A stretch of 64,000 bases of DNA from the NCBI GenBank assembly GCA_965219005.1, contig CBDCMS010000004.1:3968001-4032000 (forward strand), written 5' to 3'. This document shows, piece by piece, positions 1 through 9,601 of the stretch. Made by a program: the position numbers and the translations under genes. The notes beneath the pieces were generated by a model. It did not search any database, had not been told where the DNA came from, and saw only the letters and a list, made by a program, of their open reading frames with translations. Position 1 is the stretch's first letter, and each line of letters begins with the position of its first letter. Source of the DNA: CAUZIZ01 sp965219005. GTDB lineage: Bacteria; Acidobacteriota; UBA6911; RPQK01; JAJDTT01.

Positions 1-348
1 CAAGGAGTCTTTGTCGCGCCCGGGACGCACCCACAGTTCCCCCAGGTTCTCAACGCCACCGTCTCTATTGACTGCCCATAGAACGTAACAGGTTACGTCA
101 CCGGCGAAGAGGACGGCCGGCTTCATCTCGTCGTAGGAGAGTTCAATACGTGACTGTCCCTCTTCAAACTTGACCTTGGCCTTCATTCTGGCCCGGGAGA
201 TACGCCGTGTAGGGAGTAGGGTCAATTCGACGTCCCTTTTCTCTGGAAAACGAACAACTTGTAGTGTTACCTCTGTCGACGCAGCCTGAAGCATCGGAAG
301 CAAGAGGAAACACTGCAGAAAGGCGCTGGTCCAAATTATTTTCGACAT
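1..348 (-). CDS. Secreted hypothetical protein, N-terminal part, runs off the left edge
   Basis: An open frame of 116 codons starts at an ATG at 348 and continues without a stop to base 1, so the C-terminus lies outside the window. The first 22 or so residues (MSKIIWTSAFLQC, then hydrophobic, then LQAAS) form a signal peptide. The mature part is beta-rich and contains EEGQSRIELSYDEMKPAV and AGDVTCYVLWAVNRDGG. I recall similar motifs in exported acidobacterial proteins of unknown function. A clear AGGAG lies 5 nt upstream of the chosen ATG; a second ATG directly before it would leave only 2 nt. No function can be assigned. Confidence 0.7.
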   Translation of the reverse strand, partial: MSKIIWTSAFLQCFLLLPMLQAASTEVTLQVVRFPEKRDVELTLLPTRRISRARMKAKVKFEEGQSRIELSYDEMKPAVLFAGDVTCYVLWAVNRDGGVENLGELWVRPGRDKDSL

Positions 349-493
349 CATATCTCCTGGTTCTATTCATTTGCCAAAACCCTTGATGACGACAGCCAGA
401 GCGAGGCTGTGCCATTCGCGCTGAGTGTAGCAGAACAGTTGTAATAGTGAAGACGAACAGTACCAAGGGTTGCAACGGCAACCTGCAACCGCG

Positions 494-2245
494 CTACAGA
501 TCTGCGTCCGGCATGTTCTCGAGCTCCGGATCCGTGATGCCCTGTGCCACCATCTCAGACAGCGCGGATATGGTGGCTATGGGATTCGCTCCCACCGCGG
601 AAGGAGGTAGAGCCCCATCAGCCACATACAATCCCTTATAGTTGAAGACTTGGCCAAAGGTTTTTCTGTCGGCGCTGGTCACACCTTTGGAGACGTCATC
701 ACCCAGGGTGCACCCACCCAAAGCATGCACCGTGACGTTATTGCGTGAGGGCCAAAGCCAGGTAGGCACGGGAATACTCGCCTGGGCACCGATCCGGCGG
801 GCGAACTCCTTGCTCGCCTTGAGAATGGCTCGGTACAAGGAGATGCTATCCTTGTAGGGCCAATCCAGGTCCAAGCTGCCGTCTCGACCCAGGGTCATGA
901 CACCATTGGACTTATCTACTCCCATAGACAAGAGGACGGCAGTTCGATAGGAAAGATCATCCGCGAGAAGATCCCTGGCGGCGTAGGTCAGGGAGCCAAA
1001 CCTTCTTCCCCGCAGCAGCCGCATCACGGTGCTAGTGATCGTTCTCAGAAGCGCATTTCCCCACAGGAATCGGGGCTTGAGCCCTTCGAGAAGCCAGGCC
1101 AGAAACGCAGGATAGCTTGCGTCCTCGATCACGAACGCCCGATCCTTGTCGAAATCCTTGAGAAGGTTGAAGTCGATGGCCTGAGTGATGACTGGACCGT
1201 AGTTGGGACCAACTGGTTTACGACTACCCGGAGCAAACGTCAGAAAGTCTCCATTGCCGGAGAAGGAGTGGCCCAGCTTGCTGCTGATGTTGGGCAGCGT
1301 CTTGTGGTGATCCCGACAGCGCAGCAGCAACTCGGTGGATCCCATCGCCCCCGCACTCAGGATCACTCTACGTGTAAGAACATAGCTGAGCTCGCTCTCT
1401 TTGTCGGTCAGATCGCGATAGTAGAGCCGGTATCCATGACTGCCGTCGCCACTGGGATCCTCTATATTCTGATCGTTCACGGGCACGATCCACTCCGCCA
1501 GGTGCTCGGTGCGGATCTCGGCGTGGTATTTGTGCTCGGCAACGAACAGATAATTGAGATCTACCGTGTTCTTGGAGTGGTAGTTGCACCCGATGTCACA
1601 CTCGGCGCAATAGCGGCAGGAGGTTTGAAGGGCCCCATACCGGTTCTTGTCCTGGTGTCCAATGGGCAGAGGATTGTCGAAATCGTTCCCGAAAAAGACG
1701 ATCAAGTCCAGTAGGTGGGACTCTCTTCCCATCTTCTTGGCGGTCTCCTGAAAGCGCTTGGTGCGAAGGATATACCTGGGGTCGTCCTTGCCGCTGTCCT
1801 TAGGGATGGGGCGGGCCCCCAGGACCTCCTTGGCGATCGCATAGTAGGGAGCCAGCTTGTCCTTCTTGCAGGTTCCAGGCCAGCGCTCGTCGAATACCTC
1901 CTCGGGCGGCTCCAGAAAAATGTTGGCGTAGATCAGGGAACCACCGCCGAAACCTGCGCAGACCAGCGCGTCCATTCCCCGGTAATTGCGGAGATCGAAC
2001 ATTCCATGCGATTCTTCGGGCTCGCGACAGTTGAGTGTCGGAATCATCTGAGTCGACCGCTCGTCGGGTCGATACCAGAAATTGCGGCCCAGATCCCGGG
2101 GCGTCCGGGGAAAGGACCCCATCGGATACCGCTTGCCCCGTTCCATGATCAGGACCTTTTCTCCCCATTTTCTGGCGAGGCGACAGCCGGTGATTGCCCC
2201 CCCAAAGCCGCTGCCGATGATCACCGCTTCGTACTGCTCTTCCAT
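494..2245 (-). CDS. GMC-family FAD-dependent oxidoreductase (cholesterol-oxidase-like)
   Basis: The 583-residue protein is a flavin oxidase or dehydrogenase of the GMC superfamily. It has an N-terminal Rossmann FAD site (IIGSGFGG, residues 9-16, with acidic Glu35 ending strand 2). The C-terminal signature includes a candidate catalytic His507 (VHALGGC) and Asn554 (VGANP), followed by the conserved VADGALPP context. A cysteine cluster at C210, C213, C216 and C220 matches the cysteine-rich loop of cholesterol-oxidase-like members. I chose the ATG at 2245 because AAAGGGAA precedes it at 7 nt; a TTG two codons upstream leaves no spacing. It lies 112 bp downstream of a second GMC gene on the same strand. 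Its substrate is probably an alcohol or sterol-like compound, but the sequence does not define it. Confidence 0.9.
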   Translation of the reverse strand: MEEQYEAVIIGSGFGGAITGCRLARKWGEKVLIMERGKRYPMGSFPRTPRDLGRNFWYRPDERSTQMIPTLNCREPEESHGMFDLRNYRGMDALVCAGFGGGSLIYANIFLEPPEEVFDERWPGTCKKDKLAPYYAIAKEVLGARPIPKDSGKDDPRYILRTKRFQETAKKMGRESHLLDLIVFFGNDFDNPLPIGHQDKNRYGALQTSCRYCAECDIGCNYHSKNTVDLNYLFVAEHKYHAEIRTEHLAEWIVPVNDQNIEDPSGDGSHGYRLYYRDLTDKESELSYVLTRRVILSAGAMGSTELLLRCRDHHKTLPNISSKLGHSFSGNGDFLTFAPGSRKPVGPNYGPVITQAIDFNLLKDFDKDRAFVIEDASYPAFLAWLLEGLKPRFLWGNALLRTITSTVMRLLRGRRFGSLTYAARDLLADDLSYRTAVLLSMGVDKSNGVMTLGRDGSLDLDWPYKDSISLYRAILKASKEFARRIGAQASIPVPTWLWPSRNNVTVHALGGCTLGDDVSKGVTSADRKTFGQVFNYKGLYVADGALPPSAVGANPIATISALSEMVAQGITDPELENMPDADL

Positions 2246-2357
2246 GACCAAATTCCCTTTCTATCGCCTGAGGCCAGACCGTCGAGGCACTCCCCCTACC
2301 TTCACGTGGCCACTCGGACGGAGGGCCAGGGGACCTCTCTGCTTTCGCTGCCACCGG

Positions 2358-3974
2358 CTACTGATTCTTCGGCGTCTCCGGATCGCCCGCGTTCATTTCA
2401 CGATCGTGAATCAACTGGAAGGCGACTCGCTCTGCCAGTGCCGAGATGGTCAGAGACGGATTGACTGACAGGGCCGTCGGAATGATGGCTCCGTCCGCCA
2501 CGTATAGACCGGGATAACCCCAGACTTCTCCACGATCATTCACGACACTGCTCTCACGACCCTCTCCCATGAAGCAGCCGCCCAAGGGATGGGCCGTTAT
2601 GAGCTTTCTGAAGGGCCAGCTCCAGAGCACGCTTGAGACATACTTCCCATTGATTCCCCGACTCAAGCTCTCCATGGCCTCTTCCATTTCCCGGAACATC
2701 TGCCGGCTCCGGCGATGGCGCCAATCAATGTCGACACCGCCGTTTTTGAGCTGCAGTCGACCATCGGCAGCATCGGTGCCCATCCCGAGATAAGGTAGAA
2801 GTCGAGTAGTAGCTCCTCCGCGAAAAAGCCGATCGGCCTCGAAATCGATCTTCCCGGTACTGATCCCCAGGCTATCCAGAAGATAGCTCTTTCCTGCTCG
2901 CAGAAGGTTGCCTAAGCGATTCCGGTTGGGGATCATCCCTTCCAACATCCAGATAAAAGGATCTGGGAAGCCCAGGTCCTCGATGTATATCTTGTTGTTC
3001 CGGGTCGAGAACTCGGCTCCCGCCGTGATGCTTGGCCCCCGCGCCGGATCCACTTCCGTGTCGGCTCCCACTGTCGCTGCCAGCAGAAAATCTCCGTTGC
3101 CCGAAAACCGGCTCCCCAACGTCGGACTCAGATCGGGCAGCGACTTGTGCTGGTCTCTACAGCGCAGGAGGAGCTCATTTGAGCCCAACGTCCCTGCCGC
3201 CACCATAATCTTCTTTCCGATCACCGACCCGGGTTCTTTTGATCCCGGCTGGTCCGGGTCGATGCGGTCGAAGTGCACCCGGTAGCCCTGATCCCCTAGC
3301 GCATCCAACCTGGAAACCTCGTGCAGCGGGAATAGCTCGGCTCCGTTGCTCTTAGCGACCGGTATGTAGTTCAGGTCCAGCGTGCCCTTAGAGTGAACAG
3401 CGCATCCCAGCATGCAATTGCCTGAGTAGTCACAGGGGCTTTGCGGGATGCCGCTGTGCGGGTTGAGTCGATCGGGCCCGGTGTATACACCGATAGGGAC
3501 CAGCTCCGGATTCTTTCCGGCTGCCGTCGCCGCCCGCATGAAGGCCTGGGTTCGGGCTGGCATTTCGCGACCCGCAGGTGGATTCAGTTTCTCGGAATCC
3601 AACATGTCTTCCGCCACACCATAGTAAGGATCCATCACCTCTCCGCTGATGGAGCCGGGCCAGTTGGGTAGGGAGAAGATCTCTGCGGGAGTCCGCAGGT
3701 GCACGTTGAAGTAGTGGAGCGAGCCTCCGCCGACCCCACAACCTTGCACCACGTCGATGCGTTTGAATGCCTTGTACTCGAGAAAACCCAGACTCTCGCC
3801 CTTCCTCCAGAAGGATCTGGAGACCTCTGCCGGAGATCTGGGAAAGTCACTCTTTTTCCACTGTCTTCCCCTTTCCAGAATGCAGACAGAGCGCCCGGCC
3901 TGAGAAAGGCGACAGGCGGTGATCGCCCCCCCGAATCCCGAACCGATCACGACAACATCGTAAGATTCCTTCAT
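2358..3974 (-). CDS. GMC-family FAD-dependent oxidoreductase, second paralogue
   Basis: A 538-residue paralogue of the downstream GMC enzyme. It has the FAD motif VVIGSGFGG (residues 8-16), a looser cysteine cluster (C181, C187, C191), and the catalytic-type His462 (TAHPLGGC) and Asn505 (SVNPS). GAGG lies 7-8 nt before the ATG. It shares its N-terminal architecture and the HSKxTxDLNY segment with its neighbour, so a tandem duplication followed by divergence is likely. Both probably oxidise hydroxyl groups and pass electrons to oxygen or to a cytochrome. No signal peptide is visible. Confidence 0.9.
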   Translation of the reverse strand: MKESYDVVVIGSGFGGAITACRLSQAGRSVCILERGRQWKKSDFPRSPAEVSRSFWRKGESLGFLEYKAFKRIDVVQGCGVGGGSLHYFNVHLRTPAEIFSLPNWPGSISGEVMDPYYGVAEDMLDSEKLNPPAGREMPARTQAFMRAATAAGKNPELVPIGVYTGPDRLNPHSGIPQSPCDYSGNCMLGCAVHSKGTLDLNYIPVAKSNGAELFPLHEVSRLDALGDQGYRVHFDRIDPDQPGSKEPGSVIGKKIMVAAGTLGSNELLLRCRDQHKSLPDLSPTLGSRFSGNGDFLLAATVGADTEVDPARGPSITAGAEFSTRNNKIYIEDLGFPDPFIWMLEGMIPNRNRLGNLLRAGKSYLLDSLGISTGKIDFEADRLFRGGATTRLLPYLGMGTDAADGRLQLKNGGVDIDWRHRRSRQMFREMEEAMESLSRGINGKYVSSVLWSWPFRKLITAHPLGGCFMGEGRESSVVNDRGEVWGYPGLYVADGAIIPTALSVNPSLTISALAERVAFQLIHDREMNAGDPETPKNQ

Positions 3975-4219
3975 GCTTTCCTCGCTCCTGGCTATTCAGC
4001 TGAGTCACAAATCACAGCACTCGGATCGAAATTCAGACAAGTGTGGGTAAGGTTGTGCTGTTGTCCGCTCTCTCCTCGAAACTTGGGTTCATGGTGCTAA
4101 CACGTCAAGTCGTTCGCGGCTCTGACGGACCTGGTTTCTCAGCGCTGGTCGTCCACCCGTTTCAGCGGTTCAGCGTACTGCTCACTTCGACTCACTCCTC
4201 ATTCCTCACTACTCACGGC

Positions 4220-5542
4220 TCAGACCCCCGGAGGATCGTAGACGGAGAAGGCCTTTTCGATCATCTTGTCGTAGTCACCGTCGAACCGGTCGACTTCGTA
4301 ACAAGCCAGAGGATAGGAGATCGCGTTCATGAGGCACTTATTACAGTGAGTGCAACGCTCATCCGGCTCATCCTTCCCCTGCTCGAAATATCGCACCAGA
4401 TCGGGGTTGGCGACCAGGGCCCGGGCAATGGTTACCCCGTCACAGTCCCCTGCCTCGACTACCTGGCGGATATAAGAAGCCCTCTGAAAACCGCCGGTGA
4501 CCAGAACCGGAACATTGACAGCCTGCTTGATCGCTCTGGCGTCAGAAACACTGATACCTTCGATCTCGAGTCCCTTCTTGGGACGGTTCCAGAGCCAGCT
4601 GAAAATCGGCCTCAGCAATCGATAGCGGAAAAGGGCATAGTTGCGATGAGTCAGCACTCCGCTCGGCAACATCGTGGGATACGACTTGAGGACGAAGTCA
4701 AAGGGAAAGCCACCGATGGGGTTGAGTGGATGGGGAAACATGCTTCCGGTGGAGACGTGGATCGCGTCCACACCCGCCTCCTCCAACCACTTGCAAACCT
4801 GAACCGAGTCCTCCAGGGTGTTTCCACCTGTTCTAAACGGGTTCAAGACGTTGTCGTGGTCGACCGCGCTGATTTTCATCTGGAGATGAAAATCGTCACC
4901 CACCTCCCTGCGGATCGCTCTCACGATGTCCAGGACGAAGCGCGCCCGGTTCTCCAAAGACCCACCGTACTCGTCCTCTCGATCGTTGATGGCAGAGCTT
5001 AGGAACTGGGTGATCAGGTAGCCGTTGGCACCATGCAGTTCCACCCCGTCCAAACCCGCCTCGCGCGCCCGTCTGGCGCCATTGGCGAAGAGCTGAGCCA
5101 TCTCCTTGATCTCTTCGAGGGTCATGGCACGGCACTGGATGCCATGGAATGGATCCTGGGAATCCGTGGAACTGACGACGACGCGGTTCATGTTATCGAT
5201 GCCGCCAATGTCCTGCTGTCTGCCCGAATGACTGAGCTGTAGAATGAAATGGCAGTCATGGCGGTGGACCGCCTCACCCACCTTCCTCCAGAACCCGATG
5301 CGCTCATCCCGATCGATACAAGCGTAATTGGGCAGGATCCGCCCCTTGGTGGTAACCGGTACGAAAGAGGATATGATGGCACCCACACCGCCTCGGGCGA
5401 AACTCTCCTCCCAATTGATTCGAGCCTGACTTCCCGATCCATCGTAGTTGCCGAACCGACCCGAAATATTGGAGCGGAAGACGCGATTCTTGACGGTGAG
5501 GTTCCGGAATTTCAAAGGACTGAAAATTATGTCGTCTGGCAT
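4220..5542 (-). CDS. NADH:flavin oxidoreductase / Old Yellow Enzyme family protein
   Basis: A 440-residue FMN TIM-barrel enzyme. Recognisable segments are the N-terminal SPLKFRNLTVKNRVFRS, QLSHSGRQ, the active-site-like ELHGANGYLITQF (His170/Asn173), the SLENRARF helix and the phosphate-binding VTGGF...GVTIARALVANPDL. The C-terminus carries C397-x2-C400-x2-C403-x10-C414, comparable to the Fe-S cysteines of 2,4-dienoyl-CoA reductase relatives, but the long second (FAD/NAD) domain is absent. GGAAGGA lies 8-10 nt before the ATG. It is on the same strand as the two GMC genes and probably reduces an enone or related unsaturated intermediate. Confidence 0.9.
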   Translation of the reverse strand: MPDDIIFSPLKFRNLTVKNRVFRSNISGRFGNYDGSGSQARINWEESFARGGVGAIISSFVPVTTKGRILPNYACIDRDERIGFWRKVGEAVHRHDCHFILQLSHSGRQQDIGGIDNMNRVVVSSTDSQDPFHGIQCRAMTLEEIKEMAQLFANGARRAREAGLDGVELHGANGYLITQFLSSAINDREDEYGGSLENRARFVLDIVRAIRREVGDDFHLQMKISAVDHDNVLNPFRTGGNTLEDSVQVCKWLEEAGVDAIHVSTGSMFPHPLNPIGGFPFDFVLKSYPTMLPSGVLTHRNYALFRYRLLRPIFSWLWNRPKKGLEIEGISVSDARAIKQAVNVPVLVTGGFQRASYIRQVVEAGDCDGVTIARALVANPDLVRYFEQGKDEPDERCTHCNKCLMNAISYPLACYEVDRFDGDYDKMIEKAFSVYDPPGV

Positions 5543-5578
5543 CTGCGCATCCTTCCTTCCCCCCCTTGCCCTTCTTAC

Positions 5579-5670
5579 CCTTGCCTATACCTTTGCCTTT
5601 GCCTGAACCGCTCAACCCTGAGGAAGGTTCCAGATCAGAAGAACAGGCAAAGGCAAAGGCATAGGCAAGG
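5579..5670. repeat. Imperfect inverted repeat built from CCTTTGCCTTTGCC
   Basis: Arms at 5579-5605 and 5644-5670 are reverse complements with one mismatch and enclose a 38-nt loop. It lies in the gap between the flavin reductase and the small membrane protein. It could act as a terminator-like hairpin for the latter, but the GGCAAAGGC-type sequence looks more like a dispersed palindromic repeat. Confidence 0.6.
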
Positions 5671-5701
5671 GGCGAGACACATACACCCCGATAGGATCCC
5701 G

Positions 5702-6121
5702 CTAGTCCTCACGCTGCAAACACATGTACGCTTTGATCAGGATTACGGCAAACACCACGTTCCCTGGGGGTGCTATGAACAAACCCATTTTCCCGTACCA
5801 GGTCATGCTTTCGGCGAAATAGATGTAGGTCCAATCAGAGAACACCTCGGTCAGCCGAATACCTGCGACCACGACAAGCCAGTAAGGCTGACTCGTCCAC
5901 TTTATCAGCGCAATGAACTGAAATAGCGAGAAGGCTACCCAGAGTGCCCCGGTGCGACGAAGCAACCCCTGAGGATCAACATAGTCGGCACCGTGGAAGA
6001 GCTGAAACCAGGTCTCGGGAGCGAAGAAACAGAGAGAGGAAAGAACGACGTCCAGGACCACCAGAGCGAATAGAAAAAGGTTCATCCCGAGCTTAAACTT
6101 GGTACTTATGTTGTTCATCAT
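5702..6121 (-). CDS. Small four-helix membrane protein of unknown function
   Basis: The 139-residue product has four predicted transmembrane helices, roughly residues 14-34, 54-74, 78-98 and 110-130. Between helices 1 and 2 is the motif FFAPETWFQLFHGADYVDP, followed by RRTGALW. I recall this kind of segment in small DoxX-size membrane proteins without an assigned role. It lies upstream of the flavin reductase and GMC genes on the same strand, so it may be the first gene of that set. Two adjacent ATGs are possible; the second gives better spacing to the GGGGGA upstream. Confidence 0.75.
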   Translation of the reverse strand: MMNNISTKFKLGMNLFLFALVVLDVVLSSLCFFAPETWFQLFHGADYVDPQGLLRRTGALWVAFSLFQFIALIKWTSQPYWLVVVAGIRLTEVFSDWTYIYFAESMTWYGKMGLFIAPPGNVVFAVILIKAYMCLQRED

Positions 6122-6216
6122 TCCCCCAACTCAATCGAGCTAAGACATCGAATTCTTTGGCTGACTCCCAGCCTTGCTGGGAGACCAATCTCCCCGCATC
6201 ACGACTGCCGATGCAT

Positions 6217-6347
6217 GGAAGCCTGAAGCGCAAGCGAGGGGTTGGGGAGCGCCACGAACCTCCCGACCGGGTGCTTGCCTGCACTTCAGCCCCTTTGTCC
6301 ATGCATCTTGATGTACCCCAACCCCTCGCTTCGCGCTTCAGGCTTCC
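6217..6347. repeat. Long palindromic intergenic repeat (GGAAGCCTGAAGCGCAAGCG family), copy 1
   Basis: Left arm 6217-6247 and right arm 6316-6347 are near-perfect reverse complements of about 31 nt, differing by one inserted base. The same arms recur at 13455-13588. I recall this sequence family (spurious peptides of the type GSLKRKRRVGE) in planctomycete and related genomes. Possible roles are a REP-type element or a bidirectional transcription stop between the divergent gene sets. Confidence 0.75.
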
Positions 6348-6666
6348 TTTACGCTGCCAATGGCCGAAGAACTGGCCAACCACCGGGTTAAGTTTCAGGT
6401 CAGCAGGGATGGGAATCTTTCTGCACAACTGTCAGAAAAATACCGCGCTGCAGGATCTCTTCGTGATCGACAGAACTTGGACGGGAGGTTAGTTCCTGCC
6501 GTTGCCAATTGCAAGCAATTTGTGTTGGAAAAGCAGGTGTAGGGAGCCGGAATGGCAAGGGGGAAAGCAGGGGGAAAGCTCCTTGACAGAAGAACTACCG
6601 TGTGCTGTACTCCTCGTCAGAGTCCGTTTTCGACACCGAATCGAAGCTACATCCAGCCAGCAGGAG
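6348..6666. other. Intergenic region upstream of the cytochrome operon
   Basis: About 320 bases between the palindromic repeat and the first cytochrome gene. Open frames here are short and resemble no family I recognise. The promoter of the cytochrome operon must lie here, but I see no convincing -35/-10 pair. Confidence 0.5.
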
Positions 6667-8115
6667 ATGAGCGTCAGACACCCCAAGCTTAGCCGACGCC
6701 GCTGGATCGCGCTGCTGCTGGTTCTCCTCGGAATCAGTTACTTCGCCTGGCGTTTCGGGCGCAACTCGCCAGTGGTCTACAACGACATCATCGAACACTA
6801 CAAGTACGGCTCCTTGGGAAGCGAGGCATTCTCTCCCCCGTTCTGGATCTGGAAGGCCCTACCAGTAGTCTTTTCGGAGTACCTCCCCGGAGAGGGATAC
6901 GCGTCGCTCGGTTTTATCTTCGAGCGAGATAGGGAGGTACCTATCGGCTTCTCCCAAAGGCGACTCAGTGGCTTCGACGGGATTGGTCTCAACTGCGCCT
7001 TCTGTCACACCGGCACCGTGAGGGACTCAGCCGAGGCCGAAGCGCGCATCTACGTTGGGATGCCGGCCCACGGCTTCGACATCATGGGGTACTTTCGCTT
7101 CCTCATAGACTGTGCGCTGGACCAACGCTTCACCGGCGATCACCTGGTTCCTGTCATGGAGTCGCTGGGGGCGAACTTCGACTTCATCGACCGCTTCCTG
7201 TACCGCTATGTATTGATCCCCCAGGTGCGGGCAGGCTTGATTCAGCTGCGTGACCGCCTGACGCCCCTGATCCTCAATCCCAAGGTCCCCGACTGGGGGT
7301 TGGGACGAGTCGACACCTTCAATCCCTACAAAGCTCTGCAACTCAACTACCCGATGGACCAGATTCCCGTCGACGAGCTCACAGGCGCCGCAGACTATCC
7401 CCAGATCTGGAACCAGGGCCCACGGGAGGGGCTCAGTCTCCACTGGGACGGGAACAACAATTCAGTGGACGAACGAAACCTGAGTGCCGCATTAGGCACC
7501 GGCGCGACCCCAACATCGCTTGACCTCGATGCCCTCGACCGCATCGGAAGCTGGCTCCGGGATCTCGCACCTCCCAGGTATCCTTATCCAACGGATCAAA
7601 CATTGGAAAAACAGGGAGAGGCCATCTACCAGAAGAAGTGTGCGAATTGCCACGATTTCGGAGGTTCACGCATCGGGACTGTCATCCCTCTCAAGGCCAT
7701 CCGAACCGACCCCTATCGCCTGCACAACTACACCTACGACCTGACGGTGAACCAGGCAACCCTCTACTCGGGTTTTTCCTATCGCTTCAGCCACTGGCGC
7801 AAAACCGATGGCTATGCCTGTCAAGCCCTGGATGGGATCTGGGCTCGTGCCCCCTATCTGCACAATGGTTCTGTCCCGTCGCTGAGAGATCTGTTGGAGC
7901 TACCCGAGGACCGGCCCCAGATCTTCTACCGCGGCTATGATATTTTCGACCCGATAAAAGTAGGTTTTGTGTCTGACGTCGCCGAGGCCGATGGTCGCAG
8001 CTATTTTCGCCACGACACCAACGTCCCCGGGAATAGCAATGGCGGCCACCTCTATGGCACCAATCTTTCCCCGGAAGAGAAAGAAGCTCTGGTCGAGTAC
8101 ATGAAGACGCTCTAG
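6667..8115 (+). CDS. RoxA-like di-haem c-type cytochrome, paralogue 1
   Basis: A 482-residue protein with two haem c motifs, C110-AFC-H114 and C325-ANC-H329, and the conserved block LDGIWARAPYLHNGSVPSLRDLL (His399) followed by FYRGYDIFDPIKVGF. That block is typical of the MauG/RoxA branch; RoxA and RoxB cleave polyisoprene (rubber) by dioxygenation. The N-terminus has a basic stretch and one hydrophobic helix (residues 13-28), so the protein is probably anchored to the membrane facing the periplasm. The ATG was chosen because it aligns the N-terminus with both paralogues, although AGGAG abuts it directly. It is about 200 residues shorter than RoxA. First gene of a three-paralogue operon. Confidence 0.85.
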   Translation: MSVRHPKLSRRRWIALLLVLLGISYFAWRFGRNSPVVYNDIIEHYKYGSLGSEAFSPPFWIWKALPVVFSEYLPGEGYASLGFIFERDREVPIGFSQRRLSGFDGIGLNCAFCHTGTVRDSAEAEARIYVGMPAHGFDIMGYFRFLIDCALDQRFTGDHLVPVMESLGANFDFIDRFLYRYVLIPQVRAGLIQLRDRLTPLILNPKVPDWGLGRVDTFNPYKALQLNYPMDQIPVDELTGAADYPQIWNQGPREGLSLHWDGNNNSVDERNLSAALGTGATPTSLDLDALDRIGSWLRDLAPPRYPYPTDQTLEKQGEAIYQKKCANCHDFGGSRIGTVIPLKAIRTDPYRLHNYTYDLTVNQATLYSGFSYRFSHWRKTDGYACQALDGIWARAPYLHNGSVPSLRDLLELPEDRPQIFYRGYDIFDPIKVGFVSDVAEADGRSYFRHDTNVPGNSNGGHLYGTNLSPEEKEALVEYMKTL

Positions 8116-8164
8116 AGGACTTTGCGAGTTCAGTCTTTGAACCGATGTGAGGAGGAAGAAGCCT

Positions 8165-9601
8165 ATGGCGAGTCATAGCAGAAGATCGAAGTGGATCGCA
8201 CTGGTGATTCTCGTGGTCGTGGTGGGGGCGGTGGCCTATGTGATCTGGGACGGTCTGCTGCGCGAGAAGCCGCTTCACTACGAATCCGAACTGGAGCATT
8301 TCAAATACGGATCGATTGGCACCGAGCGAGAAGGCTTGAGGGTGCCCTACTGGATCTGGCTCGTCCTCCCTCGAATCTTTCCTGAATATCTACCGGGGCC
8401 GGGTGGATACGTTTCACTGGGCTTCGCCTGGGAAGAAGGCCGAGAACTGCCTATCGGGCTCACCAAGAAGGTGATCGGACAGCCCTTGGTAGGGATCAAT
8501 TGCGCCATCTGCCACACTGCAACCGTCCGCGAGAGCCGTTTCGACAAACCCACCATCTTTCTGGCAGCTCCTGCCCACCAGATGGATATCCAGGGTTACT
8601 TCCGCTTCCTCTTCAACTGTGCGAGCGACCCCCGGTTCACCGCCACCAACATCCTCAACGCGATCGCTCCAATCTACAATCTCTCCTTCGTCGATCGACT
8701 CCTGTATCGATACATCCTGATTCCCCAGACCCGCAAGGGCTTACTTCAGTTCAAGGAAGAGCTGGCCTGGATGAACAGCCGACCGGACTGGGGTAGGGGA
8801 CGTATCGCCCCCTTCAATCCGGCCAAATTTCGCTACCTGGAGATACCTCAGGATGACACTATAGGAAACGCGGACAATGTCTCGGTATGGAACATGAAGG
8901 CTCGGTTGGACATCGACAGCGTCTATCACTGGGACGGTTTGCTCAAGGGCCCGCTGCAGGAAGTCGTCCTCAGCTCGGCTCTGGGCGACTCGGTGACCCC
9001 TGAAACACTGCCCCTCGAAGATCTCAAACGAATCGAAACCTGGCTTCTCTCGGCTCCGGTCCCCGAATACCCCTACAAGGTCGACCAGGAATTGGCCCAA
9101 CAGGGCGCTCCCGTATTCGAGCAGGAATGCGCTTCCTGCCACTCCTTCGAAGGCGAGAAAACGGGCACCGTCATTCCTATCAAGGAAATCGGCACAGACC
9201 GACATCGTCTAGACATGTGGACCCAGGAAGCCACCGACGCCTACAACGCCTACGGCGACGAGTACGACTGGGATTTCTCCAACTTCCAGAAAACCGACGG
9301 CTACACCTCAGTACCCCTGGACGGGATCTGGCTCAGAGGTCCTTATCTGCACAACGGCTCGGTACCCTCGCTGACGGAGTTGTTGGAGCCGCTGGAGAAT
9401 CGTCCCAAGCTCTTTTACCGTGGCTACGATGTCTACGACCAGGAAAAGGCGGGGTTTATCTCCTCAGGAGGGGACGCCGAACGAAGCGGTTTCCGATACG
9501 ACACTGCCGTCCCGGGTAACAGCAACCAGGGGCACGAATACGGGACTGGCCTCGACGCAGAGCTGAAGAAGGCTCTCGTGGAGTACCTGAAAACCCTATG
9601 A
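8165..9601 (+). CDS. RoxA-like di-haem c-type cytochrome, paralogue 2
   Basis: A 478-residue paralogue with haem motifs C113-AIC-H117 and C322-ASC-H326 and the LDGIWLRGPYLHNGSVPSL block. A single N-terminal helix (SKWIALVILVVVVGAVAYVIW) acts as an anchor. GGAGG lies 9 nt before the ATG at 8165; the GTG at 8147 would overlap that ribosome site and is less likely. The gene begins 49 bp after paralogue 1. Its stop overlaps the start of paralogue 3 by 4 nt (ATGA), so the two are translationally coupled. Confidence 0.85.
   Translation: MASHSRRSKWIALVILVVVVGAVAYVIWDGLLREKPLHYESELEHFKYGSIGTEREGLRVPYWIWLVLPRIFPEYLPGPGGYVSLGFAWEEGRELPIGLTKKVIGQPLVGINCAICHTATVRESRFDKPTIFLAAPAHQMDIQGYFRFLFNCASDPRFTATNILNAIAPIYNLSFVDRLLYRYILIPQTRKGLLQFKEELAWMNSRPDWGRGRIAPFNPAKFRYLEIPQDDTIGNADNVSVWNMKARLDIDSVYHWDGLLKGPLQEVVLSSALGDSVTPETLPLEDLKRIETWLLSAPVPEYPYKVDQELAQQGAPVFEQECASCHSFEGEKTGTVIPIKEIGTDRHRLDMWTQEATDAYNAYGDEYDWDFSNFQKTDGYTSVPLDGIWLRGPYLHNGSVPSLTELLEPLENRPKLFYRGYDVYDQEKAGFISSGGDAERSGFRYDTAVPGNSNQGHEYGTGLDAELKKALVEYLKTL

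Noticed and set aside
1268..2464. Long plus-strand open frames opposite the first GMC gene, and similar frames opposite most large genes (for example 4043-5002, 17180-17945, 37103-38035)
   Set aside because: They are antisense shadows of high-GC genes with strong motifs on the other strand and show no family signature or ribosome site.
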